Part shown: positions 10,975 to 24,204 of the stretch, piece by piece
How positions within the stretch are numbered: the first letter of the stretch is position 1
Layout: each line of letters starts with the position of its first letter
Made by a program: the position numbers and the translations under genes
Notes under the pieces: model-generated
Seen by the model: only the letters and a program-made list of their open reading frames with translations
Database searches by the model: none
Told to the model about the DNA's origin: nothing
NCBI GenBank assembly: GCA_018873245.2
Contig: JAEMBT020000006.1
Location: forward strand, 255,804-319,803
Origin: Archegozetes longisetosus
Lineage: Eukaryota; Arthropoda; Arachnida; Sarcoptiformes; Trhypochthoniidae
DNA length: 64,000 bases
Direction of reading: 5' to 3'

Positions 10975-13900
10975 CCGGAGAGGCTTTGAATCAGAGAAAC
11001 TTCTTCAGATACTACAGTCGTTCTTTACATTGATGGTTTGAGGCTCTGCCAACAAAAGTGACGACAGAGTAGTAGTTGGGGAAAATGTTTTACAAACTGA
11101 CTGTTCGAATAAATAAAAAGTGTGTCGACTACAGATTATCTTAACCCATGACACGATTTTACGAATCTTCCTCTATCTTCCTTGTATTAAACTATCAGTT
11201 TTAAAAAAAGTTTAGAGGAGGCACTCAGATAAAGGATCGGCCCTTTAGGCCATTTATACTTTTTAATTTTAAATTAGAATCTTTTTTCTACAGGCTTAGT
11301 ATGAAAATAATAAGAAAATAATCTGTTTCCTACAAATTGAAAAATAAGGTTTTTAATGAAACACTTGTAAAAATATAAAAACAAATGCGGTACCAAATAC
11401 CAAAGCGCGAAATTGAGAAAAGCCTTCGGAAATTGTCAATTAGATATCAAGTTATATGGATAAAGGCTTCTGTAGAGTGACGTTCAATGTTATTAAAATT
11501 TAAATTTGGATTTTAAATTTTGTATTTATTGATTTAATATTGATCTCAAGTTAAATAGTGTTCAATAGTTTGATTTTATCGCTTGTAATTGCTTTGGAAA
11601 TAAGTCTTATTTCAAACCCTGACAAACAGATTCGTAGATAGGCTGCAAAAATTGCAACTTTCAATATCTTTGAAAAATAAGTCTTTCATATCAGCACTAA
11701 TTTTGCTCCTATTCTGACACATGACCTAAAATAATGAGATTAAAAATTATTATTATTATTATTATTACTGTGAATTTGGTACAAGAATCTATGAACACAT
11801 TGAAGAGGAGGTGTTTCTTTTGTCACGGAATTGGATGTGAAATCAAAAGCATCAAAACTTTTCTGATATTGCAATTGGCAACAAATAATAGCGAGCCTCA
11901 CATGAGATCCAACCATTATTACAGGGAATTGAACTCAGCTTAAATGCAAATTTTATCTAGGGCCAAAAATTCAACTTTAAGGTTAAGAGTGAGAAAATGT
12001 GTTTAAATGTCGTCTTTCATTGAATAGAAGCTCAACAATAAGTATTTTTATTGAGTTTCGTTAACTTTTTAGTAGTGATGAGAAAACTTTTTCTTTCAAC
12101 TGAAAGTGATTTAGAAAATATGTTAAAGTATTTTCTCGTTTCTCAATCAAGTTTGCGTCCTTTGAGTTTGAGCCTCAATTATCACTTTTAGTCAATAACG
12201 AATAACTAAAGTTTATTGTTCACCTTTTGTAGTGAATACTTTATTATTGCAAATAAATGCGAATATAAACTAGTGTTTCGTTCCTATGAGCGGGTCTGAG
12301 CATTGTTTGGAGTTTAATGAGAAAAGCCTCATTTTCACTTATGATCATTTTGAAATCTAGTCTAAGCAAATTTACAGTTTAAATTGCATCAAATTTGTTT
12401 ATTGACTTGCATACTACAGTAATATCGATTCTATTCAAATTAAAACATAAAGGCTCTAACTCTTCAGATTACGTCTGTTCGTACAACAGCACAATCAGTT
12501 GCAGAATAACTGCCAGTAAAGAGAGATCATAATTAAGGTTACTTTTCTCAGTCGACTTCTTACTAGCTTTCAATATTTCTGTTTAACATAAGGCTTTTCT
12601 TATAGTAAACTCAAATCTTGTTACTCAGCCCATTGTAAAAGCATTGCTTGTCAGTACTTCTCTAATAAACTTATAAATAACAAAATTTACTGTCAAAATT
12701 TGAGTGATTTAAAAAAAACCTTATGTTACTAAAATAATAATAGAAGTTATGTTTGAATTTTCCTAGTTTTAATATATTAGTAATCGCATCAATTTTTCGA
12801 TCTTTCAAAACTTAATTACTACATGTCACTTGGTATTATAAAACGCGTTTCTGGCATTTTTGTGTAATATCTTAACTACTGAGGGATAGATATTATAATT
12901 GAAGTGATCTAAGCGCCAGATGTCAAATAATAAACTACAGTTAGTACTGAAGCAATATTTATATTCATCATTTGTGTGACAATAACAGAAAATGCCTTCG
13001 CCGGTTTGTACCATATCTTCTTTACTAGACATCTCAAAAGTTTTTAACTTGTTCTCACACGCATCTGAAGAACCGTGACGTGTAATTATATCAAATTTTG
13101 TTTAAAAAATGTTTTAAATAAGAGATTAATTATATAAATAGTCAATTATTGTAATGCATTAATGAGCGCGTGTAAATATTGTTGTCGAGCGCTAACTAAT
13201 GATGCACGCTCAACAATATACATAAACCCAAGAAATAAGTTCACTGTTAATAAACAAAAAGTCGAGATTAAATTTGAAAATATTTAGCTAATTGTTGCTT
13301 ATTGAGTTTCTTAGTGGACTCGAATTAACATTAACTCCTAATCATACTCAAAGCATAGCTTCAAAAGAAAGAATAAAGGTAGTCCTGAAATGTTTATATC
13401 GAGAGATCTAAAACTCATAATTCGACGTATTTACCACTCGTCAACACATTTTATTCGTATTTTTACTACCAGAGGAAAGATGATACGTAACGCATCGAAA
13501 TTGCGTTCTTTAGAATCTATGTCACAATTTGAGAACACAGTTGTCAGGGTTTGTGTTATTCTTGTGTTCAATTGAAGTCAGTTTTACACTCGAAGGACTC
13601 TTCGACCAAATGAAGGGTATTTTTCCTAACATCTAATTAAAAGAAGAAAGTTTTGATCGCATTTTAGTTTGAAAGCCATCATTAAATAAATGAACTGAAA
13701 ACCATCTGAGAAGCGCACAAACGTGTTCAAATTACTGATGATACTTCTTGCCGTTATTTCATAATATGATTCAGCCCTAATCAGCAAATTAAGAACATAT
13801 CGAGAGTTAAATATCTTTAACTATTGAGCAGCTTACTAGAATTGTAAGTCTTGCTTCAGTTCAATCGGAATAATATTAGGCTTTTGTGTATTGAAAACTA

Positions 13901-15595
13901 TCGGATGGTTTTCATGAACTATTTTTCAACTAAAGGAACTCATTAGTTGAAAACTCAGGTTGAAGCTATTGCAAGATTTAAATTTTGATTGTCATCATAT
14001 CTTTAATCAAAAGTTAGTTTGTTGTGATTCATATTGTGGTATAATTACACGAAAACATAATTACCGTTTGTTCGAATGCCTTATCTTTTGTCAGTGTTTG
14101 CAACGAGACTAATTCTCTACTTAATGCATTGTTACGCTTATTGTCAAAGTGAAGGACTATTTTAAACTTGAAATGAGAAGCAAAAGTTTTCTCACAAATC
14201 AATCTTCTCTAAAAGCTCAATTCACATCAAAATTGTGGTCCCTTTTGAGCAAACCAAAAGGGATGTCTGTCTGGCTCTATAGTGAACACTAAAAGTAATA
14301 AATTGTTCGAACTGTACGTTTGTTTACATTAAAATTTGACCCAAATATTTGATGTAATAAAACTTCTAAGAAAATTAAAAATTGATTTGTTTGAAGGCTT
14401 TAAAGCATACATTCCTCTTACATTCACTCTTTATTCCATACTTCATCAAAAAAAAGTTAATTAAGTGACAGCGGGCTCTTCAAGTCTTCGGCAAATAATT
14501 ACCGATATGCTTGAGATCTAAATTCTGGTTACTTCTAAACTTTTTAATAGTTCAAATAATTTGAACCTTATTACTATGGATATATCACAAGTAGACATTG
14601 AAAATGTAAAGTTATAAAGCCATATAAGAATTGAATAGAATCAAGCACTAGAATGTAAGATTGTTGAAGTTTCAGTCTCTCTGTCGAAAAGCCTAACGTT
14701 TGCCACATGTTATGAATTGGAACCAAACATTTTCCACAAATGAAAAGTATTCATCTTATCATGCCCAGAGCTTGCTCATTCAAAACTCGAAGTATTAAAA
14801 CAAAATAGGATAGCTTTTGTAAAGTACGGTGTGGTGAACCCAACGGCAGCGTTCATCTGTAGAAAAACTATGGCTTCAAAGATTAACCAAAATCTGATCT
14901 ATTGTTTAAAGCAAAAATTTTAAAAATTCAACCATTTGGTTTGAACTTAGTCCAAGTGGTAGCAAAATTTATTAATTGCTTTTAAAACAGACCAAATAAT
15001 TTAAGTGAAAAAATAGATAATTTTAATCTTAATCTTTTTAATCTAAAACAAGAAGTGGTCATGAAAACCAAAGTTGATGTTCTCTTTTCCCCAATCAACA
15101 AAAATATATTTCTAATAGAATGAGTAAAAAGTTGATGAATAACATTTAGAAAGACATTGAAACCATGTCTGGGGGTTTTGATTGAAGGACAAAAACAAAA
15201 CTAATGTTAATTGGCGTTTGATAGTGATTTGAATGAGGATGGCTGCATTTAATTTAATAATTGTCACATTTAGATCATCAAAATGATTTATTTCAGTAGT
15301 AGTTATGTACAAGTGTAATTCCAAAGCTCATAATTAGCAGTTAAATGAGTGCTTCATTGAGTCTGAGCATACTTAATATTCAGTCAGTCTTTCAATAATG
15401 TAGTCGTGTTTCAATGACAATGGATTGAATTTCACTTTAAACTAATATATTATTAAATTCCTTATTTGGAAGGAATCATAGTCGGCGTAACCGTTAAAAG
15501 TGACCGAAATATGCATATAAAGCATTTGATAGAAAGTTTCCAACCATAGCTATAACTCAATTCGTAAAACCATAAATTAATATTGACACGTTGTA
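10975..15595. other. Intergenic, no gene seen
   Basis: AT-rich with short open frames only. The one structure I noted is an imperfect stem-loop at 13177-13218 (TATTGTTGTCGAGCG against CGCTCAACAATA). The minus-strand frame at 12826-13032 has a few cysteines but no recognisable family. Confidence 0.5.
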
Positions 15596-16213
15596 TCGGG
15601 TGGTGCAAAAGTTTTTGCTTTGGTAAGAAAATCAATTGCAATGTCTATGATTCCTTGCAAACCAGTAGTATAGCGCGAGTTATACCTAAACATCGAAGTG
15701 TGTAAAGCGTGCGTGTATTTTAAGTAGTTAAACATTATCGATGACAACAGTCGAACTCTTAAGTTTCGTACAGCAATCCAGTTCTTAGCTCTACAAATGA
15801 AGCATTTATTGTCTTTTGTACAGAGGACAGTAAATGCTTCATTTGTAGAATTAAGAACTGGATTGCTGCACAAAACTTAAGACTTTTCACAAATTTAGAT
15901 AACGAAAGGTCCTATTAAAAGCTATCCATTTTATTTGAAACATTAAGTAATTGATGTCAGTCATAGGTCCACTTACTATCAAAACTTTTTCAAAACTTTT
16001 ATCTTCAAAAATATTGGAGACAACAAACAATAAGAACTGATTTCCATTTCAAAACTTGTTTTGTTTTGTATTCTTTTTGCTCAGATAGGGAATGACTTTA
16101 ATTGGTGCAGCGCTGCTCAGGAGCATTACTCTTGGTGCACTACTTGTTTGTAAAGTATCATAATTATTGCAGTTTGTCTTCATACCGAAGCAAAAAACTT
16201 TTGCACCACCCGA
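15596..16213. mobile_element. Mariner-like MITE, about 618 bp
   Basis: The left end TCGGGTGGTGCAAAAG continues with TTTTTGCTTTGGTA. Its near-exact reverse complement closes the element at 16180-16213. A TA dinucleotide precedes the left end at 15594-15595, as expected for Tc1/mariner insertion; the right TA is displaced by four bases. No usable transposase frame remains. The element contains the nested palindrome at 15758-15881. Confidence 0.6.
15758..15881. repeat. Palindrome with about 51-bp arms and a 22-bp loop
   Basis: Arms at 15758-15808 and 15831-15881 are reverse complements with a few mismatches; the core TACAAATGAAGCATTTA pairs with TAAATGCTTCATTTGTA perfectly. It sits inside the mariner-like MITE, so it may be a second insertion or a foldback rearrangement of it. 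Confidence 0.7.
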
Positions 16214-16297
16214 AATGTAATGCCAAAATTGTTAAAAATTTTAGAAAGCTTGGAGCTAATTTTAAAGCTGATTGAAATTTTTTTATACTCTACTGAA

Positions 16298-16318
16298 AAT
16301 ATTGTAACATACTGTATT

Positions 16319-16372
<54 letters not shown>

Positions 16373-16436
16373 CATACATATATAATATAATATATATATA
16401 TATATATATATAATACAGTATATCGCAATATTTTTT
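16298..16436. repeat. AT/GT microsatellite inside an imperfect palindrome
   Basis: Runs of (AC)n, (AT)n, (GT)n and again (AT)n occupy about 16319-16412. The flanks are themselves inverted: ATTGTAACATACTGTATT on the left against AATACAGTATATCGCAAT on the right. The whole block can extrude as a cruciform. Confidence 0.8.
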
Positions 16437-16665
16437 ATATATATATATTTATATATAAGTATGACTATTTTACAGAATGCTTGTGAAGTTGTGCGCTGCG
16501 TAAAGTAAATTTGCTTTAGTACTAGATTGCTGTTGAATAGTGAATTGAAATTTTGTAAAATAAGTTTAAGTGACAGAACAGAAACAATTTCACAATGATT
16601 TTAATTTTTCATTTAGTTTCTAATCTTTGGTTTCGTTCAAACAAATTGAGAAGAAACGTATAAAT

Positions 16666-17164
16666 TAGTGATGTAGGTGATAGAGCTTTTTGGTTTGTCT
16701 TAGTCTTAGTCTTAGTCCTATAGTCACAAATTTAATTTCTCTTGTCTTAATCTTAGTCTTAATACCAGAATTTTAGTTTAGCTTATCTTTTGCTTAGTTT
16801 TATTTTAGTCTTATTACTTGTGTTAGTTATCTCTATAGCATCTATTGTAACATCTTGAAATTATTATTTGTTTCATAATATAACAATCAATAGACTAAAA
16901 ACAACAAAACTAAACGCAGACATTCACTATTAAAATATGTTGCAATAGGAGTGCAATCGTTTATTTAGTACTTTAAAAATGTTTTTATAATTTGAAATTT
17001 CAAAAAATGAATCATTTCTAGTGGATTAAATGACAGTATTTGTATCTAAACTTTTGACTTAGTCTTACTCTTAGTCTTATAAATCTGTTTCTCTTGTCTT
17101 GGTCTTAATTTTGTAGGAAAAAATTTCATCTGTCTTAATCTTAGTCTTAAGCTATACATCACTT
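16666..17164. mobile_element. hAT-type MITE, 499 bp, with 8-bp target duplication
   Basis: The element begins TAGTGATGTA and ends TACATCACTT, giving roughly 9-bp inverted ends. It is flanked on both sides by the same 8 bases, GTATAAAT (16658-16665 and 17165-17172), the signature of hAT-family transposition. Both subterminal parts carry arrays of degenerate TCTTAG units (about 16699-16770 and 17059-17155), plausible transposase binding repeats. No coding frame remains. Confidence 0.75.
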
Positions 17165-18831
17165 GTATAAATGATTAAAAATAGGAAAAGTTTTCTTACT
17201 AAAGCTCTCGGATTTCTTCTCATTAATTATTAGTGACATTGACATAATAAGTAGTACGTAATAATCAAAAATCTCATTTAATATTGCGCCGAAAAAGTCA
17301 TTTTTCTCTCATTTTTGTGTCATCAGAAATCTGAACAATTTGAATCCTGTGTCAACATTTGTTATCATAACATGATGGTATCTGAAGAAATTCTTCAAAT
17401 CTCGGTAGTTTGACTGTATTTGTGAGTAATAAATTGGGAAATAGAGACTATATGATCAACAAAAACCAAGTTCTTATTCAGCTAAATGATTCGGTTAAAT
17501 GGGGCAGTCATTAGGTTTATCCTTGTTATGGAAATTCATTGGATTTAAGTTCTTATCGCTTCTTTATGTCTTATGAACATCACTAAAATACGATAAGCCC
17601 TTATATCGATCATAAAATTTTTCTCTTTGGACACGTTTATATTAGGTCAATAAAAACAAAATTAAACAAACTCCTAATGATTAATCTTATTGATTGATTT
17701 GTCGAAATTGATTGATCTTATTAATCTGCCGAAAACTTGAATGTTTCCTAGAATTATTTTGAAAATGTATAAATTAACAAGTCCGATGATAAAAATTATT
17801 GTACTCAACATAACCCAAATTCATTGGTTTGAATGCCATAAGCGAAACAGACGGGAGTTTGTGTTCATTAATTTAATGATTATTATTATTAAGAATTTTT
17901 TTCGTAAAAGTTGTCAAAAGAGTTGGTGTTTTGCTCACATTTGTAGGCACGAAACTGTAATCGACATTTACTAAACATAGTTAAAAACTGCGAAAAGCTG
18001 TCTCAAATGTCAAATATATAATGAATTTTCAAGCAGTTATTTCCGTGCTTTAAGGCGATTCCTGTTTCTTAAGCGTTTCAATTTGTTGAGTTCGAGCGCC
18101 GACAATAAGTTTTGGCAAATGAAAAAGTGTATTTTCAGAATTAGTTAATTGAACTGATAATCTTCAGCATTAAAGTATTCGTTGGAAAAAATCATAATCC
18201 ATTCATTCATACCAATACATTTAGCCTTTGGAAGCGCTTTAGTCATTAACCGCTCTTTTACGAATTAATTTCAAATTAAGTTGTTTTCAAAAGCATCAAG
18301 ACAACCTGTCTCTTTGAATATTTTCAATTGTTCTGCAGTCGGTTTATACTTATTGGTTACAACTAAGAAAAAAGAGAGTTTAACATTGTATTAAAACACG
18401 AATTATTATTGAATGGTTAATACGTTTATTTCATAACTTTGTCAAATAAGATAAAACTTGAAAAAAATTAGTTCCAGCAAAAAACTGTGCCAACTGTTGC
18501 GTTTCGAGTAAACATACACTTGAATTCTATGAGAAATTATGCGCATTTTTGTAGGCACATGTTTACCTCGTTGTCATAAGTTAGAAGGGCTCAAATAATG
18601 CAAAGCAATGCAGACGCATTTGTCAATAAAGTTCAATATTGAATACTCTGAAGAACACTTGAATTCAACCTTCATTAGAATCATTCGTATTACGACAAGT
18701 TATAGACAATAAATTTACAATCGAGCAAACCTGCAGTTTCGCAAAACGAAACCATTCATTCAATTGTTTTCTGAAACGAAATTCAGGAAACGTTGCCTGA
18801 GCGTCAATTCTTGTCTGATTCTGGCGCCCAA

Positions 18832-18842
18832 ATATATAAAAA
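18832..18842 (+). promoter_or_regulatory. Orphan TATA-like site
   Basis: ATATATAAAAA preceded by GGCGCC-containing sequence and followed at about +30 by CAAGTGTTCATTC resembles a plus-strand core promoter. The first downstream ATG near 18949 opens a frame of only eight codons. It could drive a non-coding first exon, or be chance in AT-rich DNA. Confidence 0.2.
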
Positions 18843-19763
18843 TTCGGAACCGATTGTTACTCAAGTGTTCATTCAAAACAATATTACAAACACAAATAGT
18901 TTTAATTGTTGTCACTTCTTTGGTCTCTTGCTAGTTTCACAACAACAATGATCTCGTGCTCGTCCGTCATATAAGCCAATTATTCAAATTATTCGATTTC
19001 TTTTTTGTCCGAATCAACTCTTAGTTATTAGAAATTTATGTTTCTTAAATTTCCTTCGCAGTCTTCTTCTTCTTCTAGTTCTTCTTTTTCGTCCGTTCTT
19101 TGCTTCTTTATTCATCTGTTATCCAAAAGCTTCAGTTGATCGCATTGGTGTGATCAACAAAATGGTTCTTTAATTACCGATGTGTTAAGGCACATTAAAT
19201 GTTAAATTTTAATTTCTATAGCCAATCATCTTTTACAGACACTTTTATTCTAAAAGCTAAAGATAAATTTCTTCGATTGAAAACTCTATAAACAAAAGAA
19301 TGAAAATAAGTGAAGAATTTTCTCAAGAGAAAAAGTTTGACAGAAATTCATTTTAAGTTTTTAAAAACTTTTTCTTCTAGACCAGTGATCGCCAAACCGT
19401 GACTCTTAGATTGATTTTTTCTAACCCTTTGACACACTGGATAACTTTAATTCCCGATTCTTTAATTAAAAAATGAAACTATTTTTAAATATTTCATTAT
19501 GAAATTAAAAGAGTCAAATTGATATCAAATCGCAATCATTCTTGTTTGAGATGGCTCTTTGTCGCTAAAAGGTTGGCGATCACCGTTTTAGACTAATATA
19601 TTGTAAGTTAATTAATTAAATTAAGCCATAATTTTCAAACATTGAAAGAACACCCAAAAACTGATTTGGATTCAAGAATCATTTCTATCGAAATTGAAAG
19701 AGCTTAATCAGAAACATACAGACATGTGGTCTAATCGCGCATCAGCCAACATAGGTATCGAAC

Positions 19764-20367
19764 TAAAACTTATGAGCAGTAGAATTAAAGGCAGAATTTT
19801 CAAAAATACGATGGTTGATAAGAGATAAGAATTTTTTAAGATTGATTTCTGAAGAATTAAAAAATTCAACATTTTACTATCTTTCTTAAAGATAAATAAG
19901 CAGAATCTGTGCGCTGATTCAGTCTCAGCACCGGAACAGCAATAACTACTGTATCTACGTTTTAGTAGATGTAGCCAAAACTGATGCTGATGCATTAGTC
20001 GAATATTACTGTTGATGCAAAATGGACTTAGAATCGTAGGCTGCTGTACGCACACTATAACGATTCTTTTGTATCTCGGGTACGGCAGGCACGGACCAAG
20101 GTTCCAGGATCAGTAGCATCTCTGAACGATGTCTGCATGATCCTCTAAAGCACTGAATTATACTTTAAGTGGAGTACCTCTAGCCACTATAAAAATCTGA
20201 GATGGAGGATAACAAGCTCACATCCATGTGGTGTTCCCGTGTATTTCTGAATAAGCTTTTTGAATGTAATTAATAATCCTCAATATCCTCATTTAAAAAT
20301 TTATATTTCTTCTCGGTCATCGTATTTTTGAAAATTCTGCCTTCAATTCTACTGCTCATAAGTTTTA
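19764..20367. repeat. 49-bp inverted duplication flanking a GC-richer core
   Basis: Positions 19764-19812 and 20319-20367 are reverse complements with a single mismatch visible. The roughly 500 bp between them is richer in G and C than its surroundings. Terminal inverted repeats of a mobile element are the simplest explanation; no target duplication was seen. Confidence 0.55.
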
Positions 20368-21668
20368 ACTTGATACTAATTGTCTGCAAGTTTGAGAAAT
20401 TGACGGACTGTCCCGCTCGCCAGATTTCCGAGCCAATCTGAAGCGCCCAATCCATAATTGAAACTTATTTAACCCGCTCAGTCTGACCATTAGAAAATAT
20501 ATTATCACAATTATTCTTGTGACTCGTAATCTTACTAAGAATGAAAAATTCAATCTAAATATTTATATTGAGTTTTTCATATGACACAGGCTTTTCGAAT
20601 GTAAAGATTTGAAATCAGTGTCTCAATGTAAGATTTCAAATTTTATTTTACCTTTTTCTTTATCTAAGAGTCTAGTTGGACTCGAGTGTCTCTAGCATGC
20701 TCCTGTATTACATTTTATAACTTTAAAGTTACTCACCTATGAAGAATAAGTTGTTGTAAGATGTGAAATAAAGAGTAAACTGCTTGACTTAGGAATTTTA
20801 TTTTACATACGAAAGACAAACATTGAAAAGTAAAACTAAAATATAACAGTCTGCACTAACTTCCTCTCACGTTATATAGTTTTTTGGTTTTCCGTATTTC
20901 GCTGATTTTAAACTTGAAGGAACGCTATTTACGGTTGTTTATTTATAATAAAGCTATTGCTACCGTCAAATTTTTGAAAACTCTATTATGGGTCATATTA
21001 CAAAGAAAACTATTGCAGAAAGTGCTGTTATAAATCATGGTATAGAAAGCAATGTCAAACATTTTAAGAGCTAACTACAGAAAGTGTTAATGCTAAGCAT
21101 TTAGAAACTAATTACCAAGATACATCAGTATTCTATATTCGTCAAATATATATCACAATGTATTATATTGTCATATTTTGTTTAAAGCACAGTTTTGCTC
21201 ACTACCGTAGTCAGCATTTTTAGTCTAGAAGATAGCTAAAAGTTCTGAAATTTTTCTCTTTAGATAAGAATTAATTAGATCAAAATTCAATACAATATAA
21301 TTTTTGTATTACAATGATTTTTAGCAAATTCAACAACAAATTTGTATAAATTCAAAGATGAAGCGGTTTATCTTTCAATTGATATGAGGGCTAAACCGTT
21401 CAATTTTCATCTGACATACAATTTCTTAAATAAGTTAATTCTCTTTAAACATTTTTCACACGAGACATCATATCCTACAGTTAGTGATATCTTAACATAT
21501 TTTATTAAATGCCATTCAATTTGGATAATCAATTAGTTTTTCATAAACATTAAAAACATTTTCACATTCACTGAATAATAATTGTTTGTTTCAGAATTTG
21601 ATTTTAAATTTCTAAATTAAAACTATATTGTTCGTTTCATATTGTACTGTATGAAATGATTTGATATA

Positions 21669-23204
21669 CAGTAAAGCTCATAATTATAAGACCACCTATT
21701 ATTCTAAAAATTCTATATTTAATCAAATAATTTGTATTTTTGTATTTATCTTTATTGCGTAACAGTAGATTAGAATATAGAAATTTACGCCAACCGCCCC
21801 ACGGATTGCCGAGTAACCCAATAAAAACCCAGATTTGATGTGTGCATAATTATAAGACCACTTTTAATTTTAATTAATTATTCATGATTAATACTTATTG
21901 GGGCCGTCTTTTTTGGAAATTGCACCAAAAACCCTATTAGGCATACTATTAATTAGATTCCTAAGGGTCCTTCCGAAATTTTTGACCACTCATCACGGAT
22001 CGCAGCCCGCAGCCTTCATTCCTGAACGGTACTATACTGGCGGCCATTCTCAAACCCTATCTGACTAGAATACTCTAAAGGTTTTCAATCTGATTAAGGT
22101 TCGGACTTTTCGCTGGCCATTTCATTTGATTTACTCCGATGGCCGAAAACCATTCTAAAACGGCCTACACCATATGTATCGCCGCATTATCCTGCTGAAA
22201 AATCCAGTCCTAGCCATGGATTTCGGCCCCCTTCGTAATAGATGATTTTCTAGAACTTTGCGATAACCTGAAGAATTGAGCCGACCATCAATAAACACAA
22301 TATCCCTTTGTGCCGTTCCAACTAAAGGCTGTCCAAACAATTACCGATCTGCCATCATCAACATTCTTTGAAAATATTTCGGGCTCTTTCCGGAAGTCAG
22401 ACTAGTAATATTGCATACCATTAGGAGCATCGAGATTAAACTTTTTCGTCAATCTAGATGATATTTTGCCACCTTTGCCCGAATTCCATGTGAGATCTCG
22501 TCCATTCTATTCAAGCCTGTTTATGTACGGGCTTCAATATTGGTTTTCCGCGCTATTTTATATATTTATGATTGGGAGATTCATTGAGTACCCTTTTTAT
22601 TGTTGTTGGATGATATGGTAAGTTGAGGGTGTCCTTAATCCTAGTAGAACTGCTCCTGTTGTTGCTGGCTTCCCATAAAATGCCTCGCCGGTCCCTTGGT
22701 ATAATTTTTCTTCGGGCGTCTAGATCGCCGATTTGTTCCATAATTTTCGGGATCGGCCAAATAATTTGTTACAACGGTCTTAGATCTTCTTATTTTGACC
22801 GCTATTTTTCTCTGGGACATACCTGTGGCGTTTAATGCCGCGATCTGGCCACATTCATATTGTTAGCTGTTTGCCCTTCGGCATAATTTATAGATAATTT
22901 TTTAAATAAAAATGAATCAAAACCGACTAAAAACAATATAAAGTTATAATATTGTCCTTCAAATTGCACTTTTTGTCTGAAAATAACAATAATAACCACA
23001 TTATCAGTAACCGATCTTATAATTTTGCACATAGGAGAATCTAGATTTTTCCGGATTAAGCCCTAATACGGCGCCTGATTTTTGCCAATTTTTTCAGCTA
23101 ATAGCATGCTATCGGACTAATATGTCTACAAAATTTTGTGATAAAACTATTAAATTAACAAAAATTTCTAATATTTAGTGGTCTTATAACTATGAGGCTC
23201 ATTC
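21669..23204 (-). mobile_element. Tc1-like (DD34E) transposon relic, 1.5 kb
   Basis: Inverted ends of at least 25 bp (CAGTAAAGCTCATAATTATA on the left; the right end matches at about 19 of 25 positions) are flanked by TA on both sides. The minus strand encodes transposase pieces in order: an N-terminal helix-turn-helix part near 22553-22741, then FNLDAPNG with the first Asp, then FQQDNAAIH with the second Asp near 22170-22200, then SPNLNQIENL with the final Glu near 22081. The pieces lie in different frames with in-frame stops (for example just before SDFRKEPE), so the transposase is dead. Confidence 0.88.
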
Positions 23205-24204
23205 TATGAGAGTTTAGAATTTCGATAATTTTCATCATCCAAATGTGCTTTACTTTGGTTTATGAAAATTACTAAACGACTTCACAATATTCTAACATTC
23301 TCTAATTCGTTCGAAAACTTTATTACTTTTAAATACAGTTTCAATCCTTTTCTAAGGAGTTTTCTCAGTACAGACCTACGCTTTAGTTTTCAAAATTCTT
23401 TAGGGCTATAGTCCCTTAGCTCCCAGATGATGACCACGGCTGTAGTTTTGCTTAAAACTATTTATTTCACTTTATTTCAACCAAAAAACTCATTTATTAA
23501 CGGATATTTACTCTGTTATGCATTGTTTGACATTATTGTATGACACTAAATTTTTGAAATATTTTTGATTTGTTTTCACTATTTAAAAGTGTTTGAATAT
23601 TTACTGTTACGCGCATCAAATTACTGGATCTAACAGGGGAACCGATCAATTGCTAAGATTCCGATTTCAAAAATATTTTTACAACATGAATGTCATGTTA
23701 TAACATCTTCAAAAAATGTAGTTAAAAATACTGACCGCTAGTGACGTACAAGTTATTCTCTTTTGAAAATCTGTTCTAGAGCCACACTCTGTTCCAAATT
23801 TTTCAATTTTATAACTTCATTGAATTTGAAAATCAGTTATAAGAATATATCGTGGCCTTGCAGCTATACTGTCGTATCTTTAATGTTATTTCATTGAGAG
23901 AAACGACAATATGGTTCCAAAGCGATAATATGCAAATTGTTTACAAAATTGTTCATATTCTTATATAAAACTATGACTTTTTTCACAATTACGTAATCTT
24001 ATTGAGTAATCATTTTATCAACAAAAATTTGAGTTATATCGTTGCAACATTTTTGGCCATTTATCAGTACAGTAACCAGAATTTGGTCTCTGGTGGGGCT
24101 AAGACTAGATTTCTTACTCATAGTGAAAACTTTTTATCTTAATTAAAATTTTTCAAATCAATAGAATTTTTCTGTTACAATAGTTTACAGTAAATGCATT
24201 GACA

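Larger units (their letters stand above)
17173..21668. other. Intergenic; promoter-like site and inverted repeat only
   Basis: No gene could be supported. The stretch contains a TATA-like site at 18832, a pyrimidine-rich CTT tract near 19060-19105, the inverted repeat at 19764-20367, and a GC-richer island at about 20040-20200. On the minus strand that island has short frames after acceptor-like AG sites, but no family could be recognised. Confidence 0.5.

Noticed and set aside
12826..13032. 68-codon minus-strand frame with several cysteines
   Set aside because: No signal peptide, no spacing pattern that I can tie to a family and no supporting splice context; treated as chance.
15577..15873. 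98-codon minus-strand frame
   Set aside because: Lies within the mariner-like MITE and its palindrome; the sequence does not show transposase catalytic motifs.
19708..20055. 115-codon minus-strand open frame
   Set aside because: Spans one arm of the 49-bp inverted repeat and low-complexity DNA, shows no family features, and part of it reappears inverted at 20319-20367.
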